A stretch of DNA of 17,229 nt, from contig PMBX01000119.1 of the NCBI GenBank assembly GCA_003153915.1, forward strand, positions 212-17,440, given 5' to 3'. Below, in pieces: positions 5,901-13,161 of this stretch. The stretch is from Phycisphaerales bacterium. GTDB lineage: Bacteria; Planctomycetota; Phycisphaerae; SM23-33. Each line of letters begins with the position of its first letter. The stretch's first letter is position 1. The translations under genes were made by a program, and so were the position numbers. The notes below the pieces were generated by a model. It was not told the origin of the DNA. It did not search any database and worked only from the letters and a program-made list of their open reading frames with translations.

Positions 5901-8075
5901 TTATCGGCGGATGACGATACTCGCCCCGTCGGCGGAATTGTCGAAGTGGACTCGCAGCACGCCGCCGGAGTAATCCCACGCCTCCGCCGGTAGTGGTTTC
6001 CCATCAACGGATATCTCCCGCGGAGACGCGGAAACAACCAGGCAAACGACGGCTTGGGTTTCGTCGATGCCAGTGGCACGGAAGGTGATCGCGTCGGAGG
6101 CGATCTGAAGATCACGGACGTTGCATGCCGCGGCAACAAGCTCCGCCTTCTGCTTCACGCAAGACAGGTCGTAAAGCAGTGCTCGCTTATCCGCTGTTAC
6201 AGTCAGGCCATCGAGAACGGAAAGTTTGCTGTCAAAAAGGTCCACGAAGCGTCCCGACAGCTTCACAGGCCCGCCTGACGCGCGTGATTCGGCCAATCCC
6301 GCCACGATCACATATGGCCCGCGCTGTAAGACCAGCGCATTGGATTCGCGCCACTCCAACCGGATGGCTTCCGCCGCCTGCCTGGCCAGTTCCCGCAGGC
6401 GGTCGGCTCCACCCCTTTGATAGGTCATCGCCGCGGGCGAGGCGGATTCGCGGACCACGACGCCCTTACCGACCCGCTGTGTGCCGGTGAAGTCCGCAGG
6501 AAGGCCCAACCGCTCAAAAAGGTGCTCGCGTGGCGTGCGGTATGAATAAGGCGCGGTGTTCCACCACGCGCGAACGGCGAGGTAGGGATCGGTGTCATCA
6601 TCGACGACGACCAGCGCCCCGCCCCCCTTGACCCACTCCGCCAGAACCTCGTGAAAGGCGGGCGTCGGTGGTTTCTGGCCTTCATATGTGAGCAACAGCA
6701 GCCGGTAGTTAGAAAGGAAATCCCCTTTGAGCGCAACCGCCTCGATCTGCACAGGCTCCACCGCTAGGCCGTGCTTCAGCAACGGCATGGCCAGGCCGTA
6801 GAAGGAACCCAGGTGCGGATCCGACGGTGATGGTTCGCCACGCTGGAACATCATCGTGTCAGAGACCAACACGCCGGCGCCACCGGTTCCCGCATACAGC
6901 CAGCGAACGCTGTCGGCCGGTTGCCTCATCTCGCCCAGCGCGTGGAAAACAGTCTGAAGCTCGGTTTCGTAGGTTTTCGGGATCGGCTCTTTTTCGACAG
7001 GTTCTCCGGGCCGGCGATTGGAAATGTCCTTGACGGGGTATTTTTCCTGGAAGATGCGCTCCGGCCAAGGCAAGACCTCATATCGCCAGACTTCAGGCCG
7101 CAGCAGCGAAGCGGTCAATGTGCTTTCCCAGTTGCGGCGGTAATCTTGCCAGGAGTGATCGGGATTGTCCTCGATGGGATCGTTGAGGAACCAGACCGTG
7201 CGGCCGGAGGCGCGGACCAGGTTCCCCATCGCCCCGTATTCGAGAAATGCCGTCTCGAACGTGCGTTCGGCAAGCACGCCCTCGTAATAGTTGGGCGTCC
7301 GCGCGGTCCCGGTCCATACCTGGGCGATGTAGCCGTCGCAACCTACCTCCAGCAAAGAGGACTCCGGGCTGACAATCCGCCAGTGCGCGTAATTAATCAG
7401 CGAGTGCGAGGGAACGTAACAGCGGATTGTCCGATCATGTTGGCGGGCGTAGTCCTTCACAAAGGCGAAGACCTGGGCCAATGCCCGGCGGTAGAGGTAG
7501 TATTTGAGTTGCGAAGCGCGATACTGCGCGTCGGGAGAGGCGTGGGGCGGTTGCCAGTCTTCCTTGTAATACTTCTTCCACTCGCGTTTGAAGCCCTCGG
7601 AATAACCCGCCTGGACCCAGAACTCTGGTTCCTCCAGATGGATCGCCTCGGCGCCGGCATCCAACGCCCGTTGTACGCCCGTCGATAGAAACCGGCCATA
7701 ACTCTCCCCGGGACACATATAGTAAACGTCGCCACCGTGGCTGATCCTCCGGCCATTGCGATCGGTCTGCGCTTCATCTTCATGGTTTGCCCCGTCAAAA
7801 CGGCCGTAGAGGTAATCCTGATACTGGCCCCACGAAACCCCCGTCATGACGTGGATTCGGTAGCCTCTGCGGCGCCATGTCTCGATGCGCTGGGGCAGGC
7901 TCGAATCAATCCCATACACCATCGCGACATCCGCGTCGATCTGTATTCGCGGGTTCCAAGGTCCTGAGACTTGGAAACTAAGCCGTTCCTGGGCGGCGCG
8001 ACCGGTAATAGACCCTTGTGAAACGGCGGTCATCAAAGTAGCCGCCACCAGAATCATGCAGATACCCAAGAGCAT
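5901..8075 (-). CDS. Secreted glycoside hydrolase-like protein (beta-galactosidase/GH42-like architecture)
   Basis: A 724-residue protein with an N-terminal signal peptide (hydrophobic MLLGICMILVAATLMTAV then small residues), so exported. Residues about 45-340 look like a TIM barrel: IDADVAMVYGIDSS near the first strand, DAGAEAIHLEEPEFW with acidic Glu148, Glu149 and Glu151 at a position typical of a catalytic acid, and aromatic-rich later segments. About 385-520 resembles a trimerisation/glutaminase-like fold (NYRLLLLTYEGQKPPTPAFHEVLAEWVKGGGALVVVDDD), seen after the barrel in GH42-like enzymes. The C-terminus (about 600-724) is beta-rich. I cannot name the substrate or confirm a second catalytic Glu. 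The ATG at 8075 is chosen over an in-frame TTG at 8081 because GGAGG sits 7 nt before it. It is last in a likely operon with sigma, anti-sigma-like and coiled-coil genes, 194 bp downstream of the last, and is followed by a terminator. Confidence 0.72.
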   Translation of the reverse strand: MLLGICMILVAATLMTAVSQGSITGRAAQERLSFQVSGPWNPRIQIDADVAMVYGIDSSLPQRIETWRRRGYRIHVMTGVSWGQYQDYLYGRFDGANHEDEAQTDRNGRRISHGGDVYYMCPGESYGRFLSTGVQRALDAGAEAIHLEEPEFWVQAGYSEGFKREWKKYYKEDWQPPHASPDAQYRASQLKYYLYRRALAQVFAFVKDYARQHDRTIRCYVPSHSLINYAHWRIVSPESSLLEVGCDGYIAQVWTGTARTPNYYEGVLAERTFETAFLEYGAMGNLVRASGRTVWFLNDPIEDNPDHSWQDYRRNWESTLTASLLRPEVWRYEVLPWPERIFQEKYPVKDISNRRPGEPVEKEPIPKTYETELQTVFHALGEMRQPADSVRWLYAGTGGAGVLVSDTMMFQRGEPSPSDPHLGSFYGLAMPLLKHGLAVEPVQIEAVALKGDFLSNYRLLLLTYEGQKPPTPAFHEVLAEWVKGGGALVVVDDDTDPYLAVRAWWNTAPYSYRTPREHLFERLGLPADFTGTQRVGKGVVVRESASPAAMTYQRGGADRLRELARQAAEAIRLEWRESNALVLQRGPYVIVAGLAESRASGGPVKLSGRFVDLFDSKLSVLDGLTVTADKRALLYDLSCVKQKAELVAAACNVRDLQIASDAITFRATGIDETQAVVCLVVSASPREISVDGKPLPAEAWDYSGGVLRVHFDNSADGASIVIRR

Positions 8076-8082
8076 CCCCAAG

Positions 8083-8087
8083 CCTCC
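8083..8087 (-). promoter_or_regulatory. Shine-Dalgarno site deciding the start of the glycosidase-like gene
   Basis: Minus-strand GGAGG is 7 nt before the ATG at 8075 but only 1 nt before the alternative in-frame TTG at 8081, so it supports the ATG. Confidence 0.65.
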
Positions 8088-8269
8088 GAAAATTGTCTTG
8101 TGATGAGGTTTTCCACATCGCCGCCTGACCGAAATCGTCGGCGGCTGCCATGTTCACGCTTGCGATACAATTCGCGACCACCACGATACGGGCTGCTTCA
8201 CCCGGTTATGCCAATAGAAGGGAGGTCTTGCGAAAGATTTATCCTCGCTCCAAGGCAAGCGGGCCGTCC

Positions 8270-8917
8270 TCATCGCAGTTTAAGGTCCTTGTCGGGGGCT
8301 TCCTGCGTCGCCGGCTGGGTGGCGGGGTGAAGGATCCGCTCGATGCGTTCCTGGATGCACTTGTCGCGCTGGCTGGAACGTTCCTGGACCTTCTTTTCGA
8401 TGCGGTCGATATCCACCCGCAGGTGCTTGATGCGGTATTGAAGCAGGACCAACTCGGCGTCGAACTGTCGCTCTGCGGCCTGGCGGATCTCCTCGATGAT
8501 GCGGGGCCTGACCTTCTTGGGGGCCATCTGGCGTATCAATTGCCCCAGCCGCCAAAGCTTCACCCGTGTTTCCTGCAAGGTCTTGTTCGCTTCGGCGACT
8601 TCCGGTGGCAGGTCTTTTATCCCTTCCATCCATATCGAGACCCGATTGACAAAACGGCGGTACTCCGCCGGGTCGGTCTCTTTGAGTTTCAGGACGGCTT
8701 GGTAGCTGGCCGGATCGCGATGCTGAAGGATGGCAAGCAGTTGTTCCTCGCCCTTTAGAGCCTCGCCGCCGGAGGGCCGGCTGGTCGGCCCAATGGCGAC
8801 CGGCTGGGTCGCCGGGGTGAGCGATTCGGCGACAACCTCGCTGGTTTGAGTGAACACAATAACCAAAGGAATAACCAACAGCGTCATTCCTGATGGTAGG
8901 AACACACGATGGATCAT
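8270..8917 (-). CDS. Secreted coiled-coil protein of unknown function
   Basis: I do not recognise this 215-residue protein. It begins with a signal peptide (MIHRVFLPSGMTLLVIPLVIVFTQTSEVVAES), then a low-complexity linker rich in Ala, Thr, Pro and Gln, then a long helical, charged region (about 55-190) with heptad-like spacing such as LLQYRIKHLRVDIDRIEKKVQERSSQRDKCIQERIERIL, and an ATQPATQ tail. This suggests an exported, elongated helical protein, periplasmic or envelope-attached. The start at 8917 is preferred because GAGGTGG lies just upstream; an ATG at 8929 adds four residues. It lies 77 bp downstream of the anti-sigma-like gene and is probably co-transcribed with it, so it may be a partner or target of that regulatory pair. 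Confidence 0.75.
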   Translation of the reverse strand: MIHRVFLPSGMTLLVIPLVIVFTQTSEVVAESLTPATQPVAIGPTSRPSGGEALKGEEQLLAILQHRDPASYQAVLKLKETDPAEYRRFVNRVSIWMEGIKDLPPEVAEANKTLQETRVKLWRLGQLIRQMAPKKVRPRIIEEIRQAAERQFDAELVLLQYRIKHLRVDIDRIEKKVQERSSQRDKCIQERIERILHPATQPATQEAPDKDLKLR

Positions 8918-8994
8918 CGGCCACCTCATTGCGCCCCCGCAACGGCATATCCGGCCAGCCGAGGGCGGCCGGTCCGCATTTCTTCCATGAGCGG

Positions 8995-9504
8995 TCAGCT
9001 TTCCAGTTCCACTTCCAGATCATCCATCATGACTTCGTCGGAGTCCTGATAGAGAACTTCCCATGCGGCGTCCTGCGGTCCCGGATCCCTGGAAACCATC
9101 AACTCGTCTTCCAGGTCGCGAACCTCCTCATCCAGCCGGTCGATCTCGCGCAAGTCCGGGACCTCCGAGACATTTGCCAAGCTTGGAGGCGACGAAGGTC
9201 CGATACGGTCAACGGAGGCCTGCCGCCACAAGGTGACGGCGAGAAGGACCGCCGCCGCGGCCGCAGTTGAAAACAAACTCGCCCAGCGCAGGGTTCTTCG
9301 GCGATGTGCAGCCGGCTGATGGAGCATCCGTAAACGGACCCGCTCCATCACCTCATCGCCGACGGGCACGTCCAGCAAGGGGGCGATGGCGGCCTCCCCG
9401 CGGCGGATTTCCTCTGCCAGGGCATTCTGCTCGGCCGTCAAATCGGCCTTGCGGCCATCCAACCCTTCGGCAGCCGCTTCGTATTGTTGTTCATTCCATT
9501 CCAT
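8995..9504 (-). CDS. Single-pass membrane anti-sigma-factor-like protein
   Basis: A 169-residue protein with an acidic, helical N-terminal cytoplasmic part (about 1-70, WNEQQYEAAAEGLDGRKADLT), one hydrophobic segment (about 73-93, FSTAAAAAVLLAVTLW) and an acidic C-terminal part outside (DLREIDRLDEEVRDLEDEL). There are no cysteines, so it is not a zinc-binding (HxxxCxxC) anti-sigma factor. Its start overlaps the end of the ECF sigma gene by 14 bp, the usual arrangement for a sigma/anti-sigma pair, and this context carries the call; sequence alone would only say membrane protein. A GTG at 9513 would add three residues; the ATG at 9504 has GGTGG upstream. Confidence 0.72.
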   Translation of the reverse strand: MEWNEQQYEAAAEGLDGRKADLTAEQNALAEEIRRGEAAIAPLLDVPVGDEVMERVRLRMLHQPAAHRRRTLRWASLFSTAAAAAVLLAVTLWRQASVDRIGPSSPPSLANVSEVPDLREIDRLDEEVRDLEDELMVSRDPGPQDAAWEVLYQDSDEVMMDDLEVELES

Positions 9505-10072
9505 CTTGTCCACCCATCAGCTTCCGCAGCGCCGCCAGGCCGCGATGCACTTTGGCCAGCACCGTCCCCAGCGGGCATTGATACAAATCGGCGATCTGGC
9601 GAAAGCTCATTTGTCCAAAGTGCCGCAACAATATCATGTGCCGCGTCCGCGGCTCGAGCCGTTCCATCGCCGCCTGTAGGCCGGCGGAGGCCTCCCTTGC
9701 CAGCAGGCCCGCCTCCACCGGGACATGCTCCCCGGCGAGGCTATCGGTCAGCGGCAAGGCGGCATCGCCCTCGTCGGAGATGCTCATCGGCGGCGGATTG
9801 GCCCGGGTTCGCCGGATGCGGTCCCGCACCAGGTTGGCTGCTATACGGAACAACCAAGGCTCGAACCGCCCGCGATCATCGTAGTTTTTCAACTCCCGGA
9901 CCAGCCGAAGCATCACCTCGCCCAGCAGATCCTCGGCATCGTGGTGCTTTCCCGTGGCCCGGAAGAAATAGCCGTATAATCGCGGCCCATAGTCCCTCAG
10001 CAGCGTCTCATACCCTTCCGCCGAACCGTTCCGGGCGGAGGCTATCACGGCCCGAAGCTGCGAAGGTTCCAT
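9491..10072 (-). CDS. RNA polymerase ECF-type sigma factor
   Basis: A 193-residue sigma-70 family factor of the small, two-domain ECF class, which directs RNA polymerase to a dedicated promoter set. Region 2 (about 24-90) contains the core-binding and -10-melting segment HHDAEDLLGEVMLRLVRELKNYDDRGRFEPWLFRIAANLVRDRIRR. Region 4 (about 132-186) contains LEPRTRHMILLRHFGQMSFRQIADLYQCPLGTVLAKVHRGLAALRKLM, a typical helix-turn-helix for -35 recognition. Region 3 is absent, as expected. The 3' end overlaps the anti-sigma-like gene, so that protein probably holds it at the membrane. It follows lptB by 43 bp; whether lptB is truly in the same transcript is inferred. Target genes may include the secreted proteins downstream. 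Confidence 0.93.
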   Translation of the reverse strand: MEPSQLRAVIASARNGSAEGYETLLRDYGPRLYGYFFRATGKHHDAEDLLGEVMLRLVRELKNYDDRGRFEPWLFRIAANLVRDRIRRTRANPPPMSISDEGDAALPLTDSLAGEHVPVEAGLLAREASAGLQAAMERLEPRTRHMILLRHFGQMSFRQIADLYQCPLGTVLAKVHRGLAALRKLMGGQDGME

Positions 10073-10115
10073 GGCCTGTTCCGCTTAACGCCCCGCTACA
10101 ACCGATTATTGCCGA

Positions 10116-10856
10116 TCAGCCCCCGTCGAACTCATCTCCGCGGAAAGTGTGGCCCAAGTAGGTCCTGCGCACCAGTTCGTCGTTGACCAGGTCTCGCGGA
10201 GGGCCTTCCCGCAACACCTTTCCGTCGTCGATGATGTAGGATCGGTCAGTGACGCTTAGAGTCTCCCGGACGTTGTGGTCGGTCAGCAGAATACTGATGC
10301 CCCGCTCCCGCAGGCCGCGGATCTCATGTTGAAGCTCCTCCACGGCGATGGGGTCCACGCCCGAGAAAGGTTCATCCAGCAGGATCATCGTGGGGTTGGT
10401 CACCAGCGCGCGGGCGATCTCCAGCTTCCGCCGCTCCCCGCCCGAAAGCGTCCTGGCCAACTGCTCCGCCTGGCGTGTCAAACCGAACTGCTCCAACAAC
10501 TGGTGGCATTTGTCGGTCCGCACGGACTTGGCAAGGTTCATCGTCTCCAGGATCGCCAGGAGGTTCTGGCGAACCGTCAGCCGTTGAAAGATACTCGGCT
10601 CCTGGGAGAGATACCCCATCCCACGCCTGGCGCGCTTGTACATCGGGACGCGGGTAACTTCCACGCCGTCGAAGATGACCGTCCCGCTGTTGGGCTGGAT
10701 CATTCCGATGGTCATGCGGAAGGTGGTGGTCTTGCCCGCGCCGTTGCGGCCTAGCAGGCCGACGATCTCGCCCTGGTTGACCACCAAAGAGACGTGATTG
10801 ACCACGGCCCTTCCGCTGTAAACCTTTATCAGATCCCTTGCTTCTAACAGTATCAT
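10116..10856 (-). CDS. lptB: LPS export ABC transporter ATP-binding protein LptB
   Basis: A 246-residue cytoplasmic ATPase that, with LptF/LptG, extracts lipopolysaccharide from the inner membrane and drives it across the periplasm. Walker A GRNGAGKT (36-43), Q-loop Gln85, signature LSGGE (137-141), Walker B MILLDE (157-162) and switch His194 are intact. The LptB-like stretches GYLSQEPSIFQRLTVRQN and DEPFSGVDPIAVEELQ distinguish it from branched-chain amino-acid ATPases. The length matches E. coli LptB (241). No lptA, lptC or rpoN neighbour is present, unlike Proteobacteria. The ATG at 10856 has no strong ribosome site of its own; it overlaps the stop of a five-codon reading frame upstream that has GAGG before it (separate entry). 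Confidence 0.93.
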   Translation of the reverse strand: MILLEARDLIKVYSGRAVVNHVSLVVNQGEIVGLLGRNGAGKTTTFRMTIGMIQPNSGTVIFDGVEVTRVPMYKRARRGMGYLSQEPSIFQRLTVRQNLLAILETMNLAKSVRTDKCHQLLEQFGLTRQAEQLARTLSGGERRKLEIARALVTNPTMILLDEPFSGVDPIAVEELQHEIRGLRERGISILLTDHNVRETLSVTDRSYIIDDGKVLREGPPRDLVNDELVRRTYLGHTFRGDEFDGG

Positions 10857-10873
10857 TAGTTTTTCTTGGCCAT
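10856..10873 (-). other. Possible five-codon leader reading frame coupled to lptB
   Basis: ATG at 10873 starts MAKKN and ends in TAA whose last A is the A of the lptB ATG (TAATG). A GAGG ribosome site lies 3 nt before its ATG and about 20 nt before the lptB ATG. It may load ribosomes for lptB by termination-reinitiation, or be chance. No protein-level evidence is possible at this length. Confidence 0.3.
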
Positions 10874-10903
10874 TTACCTCATCGCTACCTGGCTGGCGAC
10901 ACT

Positions 10904-10923
10904 AGTTGATAACCTGTGCATAA
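10904..10923 (-). promoter_or_regulatory. Tandem DnaA-box-like sites
   Basis: Minus strand: TTATGCACA (10923-10915, 8 of 9 to TTATCCACA), two bases, then TTATCAACT (10912-10904, 7 of 9). The tandem layout with a 2-bp gap resembles paired boxes at replication origins or DnaA-regulated promoters. The segment is about 50 bp upstream of lptB. Confidence 0.4.
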
Positions 10924-11010
10924 GCCCTCTCGGCGATTCGCGGCGGCTTCGTTGGACCACACCATAAAGACTCCAGCGGAATCACACAAGAGCGCCACGG
11001 TGGCGATTTC

Positions 11011-11019
11011 TAATTCACA
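11011..11019 (+). promoter_or_regulatory. Weak DnaA-box-like site
   Basis: TAATTCACA differs at one position from the relaxed box TTATNCACA and sits in the AT-richer part of the intergenic region. On its own it would not be notable. Confidence 0.2.
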
Positions 11020-11175
11020 ATTGATTCTATGGCCGCTTAACATCTTACTCAGCAGTATGTTAGAACCTGCGCAAGCAACACGTCGGTATCGCGATCCATG
11101 CCATGGGCCGTTCAGTCATAAAACCTGGGCCATCCTTACTCCACCGCAGCCGCCAAAGCGGCGATTGCGAGGCTT

Positions 11176-11184
11176 TGTGGATAA
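11176..11184 (-). promoter_or_regulatory. Perfect consensus DnaA box
   Basis: Minus strand TTATCCACA matches the consensus at all nine bases. The larger element, GTGGATAACCTG on the plus strand at 11177-11188, recurs as GTTGATAACCTG at 10905-10916 with 11 of 12 identical, so the two boxes are copies of one longer motif 272 bp apart. Confidence 0.5.
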
Positions 11185-11264
11185 CCTGCACCCGCATGGC
11201 AACATTGTCATTACTCATTGGGCCGCCTTGCCATTCTGGCAAAGGGGGCCTGTCTGGCGGATAT

Positions 11265-12896
11265 CTACCGAATCGGCCGCAGCTTCCCGACGTTGGGCAC
11301 GATCGGCAGCCCGGGCAATCCCGGCAGGCGGAAACCCGCCGGCCAATAAACGAAAAATGCCTTTCCGATCAGGTTATACCGTGGCACGGTTCCAAGTTGG
11401 TAGATTAGTTCGCCCGAATCCCCATAGAGTCGCAGGGTCGGCGCCGCGGAGGTCCATCCGCGCCCGTCAAGGCTCTGGGGGCTGTTATCGCCCAGCATGA
11501 AAAACTCGTCTATGTCCGGGTCTTGTGGGTACTTCGCCAGGTGGATGGAGTGCCCCATCGTGCCCCATCCCGGCGTCTTGTCAACGACGCCCGTCCGGCG
11601 GGCCAATTCGCCCAGTGGGCCGGGCTTGACGGAGTCCTTGCCAGTAACGGTGTAGTACACGTCGCGATACAGTTTGACGTGCAGAAGATCGCTGGCGGCT
11701 CCCCAGGCGGAAATTCCGATTTCCGGCGTGGGGATCGGCCGGTGCATGACGTCCGCCAGCCGTAGTCGCAGCGAATCATAGGTCTCCGGATAGCGGTCGG
11801 TGATTTCCAGGACAACCCGGCCGTCCACCCACAAACCTACGCTGAAATCCACGTGAGTTATCGCTACTTCATATCCACGGCCACTCGTCATGGAGCGATC
11901 CAGTTTCCTCTCCGACCACAACTGCCAGGGATCATCAGGCCGGTCCTTGGACTGATAAAGCAGCCGCACCGTCCCATCGGCGCCAAATTCCCCACGGAAG
12001 CGATGCTCCAACGCCGACAGGGACAGGGCAACCTTGGCCAGGGGATCCCGTGGTACGAATAACAGGGAAAGCCTCAGGTCGCTACAGATATCCGTGCTGG
12101 GATTGATCGCCTCGGCGCCCAACGAGTTGTATCCGTAGTGCGGCAGGAACGCACCCGCCGGAGCCTTGAAAGCCAGTTCCCCCACGCCTTGCCCGCCCTT
12201 GTACGTCATCCGCCGGCCTTGTAGTCCATCCAGGTCCCAATCCTCGCCGCCGGAAGCGACCACCCATTGCGGTGAACTACCGGCACGAATCCTTCGCGGG
12301 TCGGGGCGATAGTCGTTATCGTACACCACCTGCCACATCGCCTCCTGGGCCGCGGGCGGCTTACGACGTATGGTTCGCGGGCCCTCGGGCGATTGCCCCA
12401 CGAAGATATCTCCGTGGACAATCTCGATGGTCTCTCCGGGCAGCCCGATGAGGCGCTTGATGTAGTTCTCCCGGTTGTCCTGTGGATTGCGGAACACCAC
12501 CACGTCCCAGGGGCGAGGTTCACTGAACCGATAGAGATACTTCAGCACCAGCACGCGATCTCCACCGTTGAGATATCTTCCCAACGAGTCGCACAGCGCG
12601 CCGCAGTTGGGGCAGTGGGCGTCGGCGGGCACGTACTCGCGAGAACGGTCGATCAGCGGACCGGGACTACCGCGATCCCGCGGGCCGCCGAAGGCGTATT
12701 CATATCCGCAGGAAGGACAGGCCAAGTCCCAATGCTCGCCCAGCAATCGCGGGGCCATCGAACCGGTGGGGATGACAAACGCCTCGATCAGGAACGCCCG
12801 CAGGACGAACGCCAGGACGATCGCCACCCAGATGCTCTCCACGGTGTCGCGTATGGAACCCAGCTCACCTTGGACTTTTTCCGCTGTCGATGCCAT
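11265..12896 (-). CDS. lepB: Signal peptidase I with zinc-ribbon and large inserted domain
   Basis: A 543-residue membrane serine peptidase that removes signal peptides of exported proteins. An N-terminal membrane helix (about 22-42, IWVAIVLAFVLRAFLIEAFVIP) leads into box B with catalytic Ser46 (PTGSMAP). Box C is GGDRVLVLKYLYRF; box D, NYIKRLIGLPGE, holds general-base Lys147; box E, GDNSPQSLDGRGW, starts near 469. All catalytic elements are present. Two additions are unusual: CPSC (60-63) with CPNC (95-98), a zinc-ribbon-like insert between boxes B and C, and about 280 residues between boxes D and E, part of which (about 270-415, ending GYEVAITHVDFSVGLWVDGRVVLEITD and IGISAWGAASDLLHVKLYRDVYYTV) looks like a LamG/ConA-like beta sandwich. 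Typical bacterial enzymes have 180-325 residues. The ATG at 12896 is chosen because it starts the family's N-terminus; the frame is open to 13019 with a non-homologous-looking leader. Confidence 0.92.
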   Translation of the reverse strand: MASTAEKVQGELGSIRDTVESIWVAIVLAFVLRAFLIEAFVIPTGSMAPRLLGEHWDLACPSCGYEYAFGGPRDRGSPGPLIDRSREYVPADAHCPNCGALCDSLGRYLNGGDRVLVLKYLYRFSEPRPWDVVVFRNPQDNRENYIKRLIGLPGETIEIVHGDIFVGQSPEGPRTIRRKPPAAQEAMWQVVYDNDYRPDPRRIRAGSSPQWVVASGGEDWDLDGLQGRRMTYKGGQGVGELAFKAPAGAFLPHYGYNSLGAEAINPSTDICSDLRLSLLFVPRDPLAKVALSLSALEHRFRGEFGADGTVRLLYQSKDRPDDPWQLWSERKLDRSMTSGRGYEVAITHVDFSVGLWVDGRVVLEITDRYPETYDSLRLRLADVMHRPIPTPEIGISAWGAASDLLHVKLYRDVYYTVTGKDSVKPGPLGELARRTGVVDKTPGWGTMGHSIHLAKYPQDPDIDEFFMLGDNSPQSLDGRGWTSAAPTLRLYGDSGELIYQLGTVPRYNLIGKAFFVYWPAGFRLPGLPGLPIVPNVGKLRPIR

Positions 12897-13142
12897 TGGG
12901 GGTTTTACGATAGCCTCGCTCCATGCCAACGCCAAGGGTAAATTCCCAGGCAAGTCTCCCCGGCAGGGGTGGGAGCTGACAGCCGAGGGGTCAGGAAGGT
13001 CCGTTAGCAGAAAGAACACCGCCCGACCAGCACGCCGGGCTTAAGGCAAGGCCCAACCCGCCCACTGTGCCCGGTCAGCCCCATACCTTCTCAGCGGCGC
13101 GGCCAGACGCTTGCGGGAAAAACCACCTTGCGCTCCTCGGCG

Positions 13143-13161
13143 AAAAAACCGCGCTACGCGC
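13143..13161 (-). terminator. Possible short intrinsic terminator after citrate synthase-like gene
   Basis: Minus strand: GCGC-GTA-GCGC, which contains the TAG stop (13156-13154), then GG and six T residues (13148-13143). The T-run is good, but the stem is only 4 bp and overlaps the stop codon, so it is weak. Confidence 0.35.

Larger units (their letters stand above)
10857..11264. other. 408-bp intergenic region with DnaA-box-like sequences
   Basis: No convincing gene. It separates the signal peptidase and lptB genes, both minus strand. It contains four DnaA-box-like 9-mers (listed separately), an AT-richer stretch at about 11004-11066, a dyad CAAAGC/GCTTTG (11154-11159 and 11172-11177) touching the best box, and a hairpin TTGCCA-TTC-TGGCAA (11228-11242) about 22 bp after the signal peptidase stop that could help end that transcript but has no T-tract. 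The region must also hold an lptB promoter if lptB starts an operon; I see only weak candidates. Confidence 0.55.

Noticed and set aside
6921..7688. Plus-strand open frame inside the glycosidase-like gene
   Set aside because: No ribosome site or family features; overlaps a continuous exported protein on the other strand.
7978..8184. 68-codon minus-strand frame before the glycosidase-like gene
   Set aside because: It overlaps the start of the glycosidase-like gene in another frame and has no ribosome site or domain.
11060..11242. 60-codon minus-strand frame in the lptB upstream region
   Set aside because: No ribosome site, unconvincing composition, and it covers the DnaA-box region; treated as non-coding.
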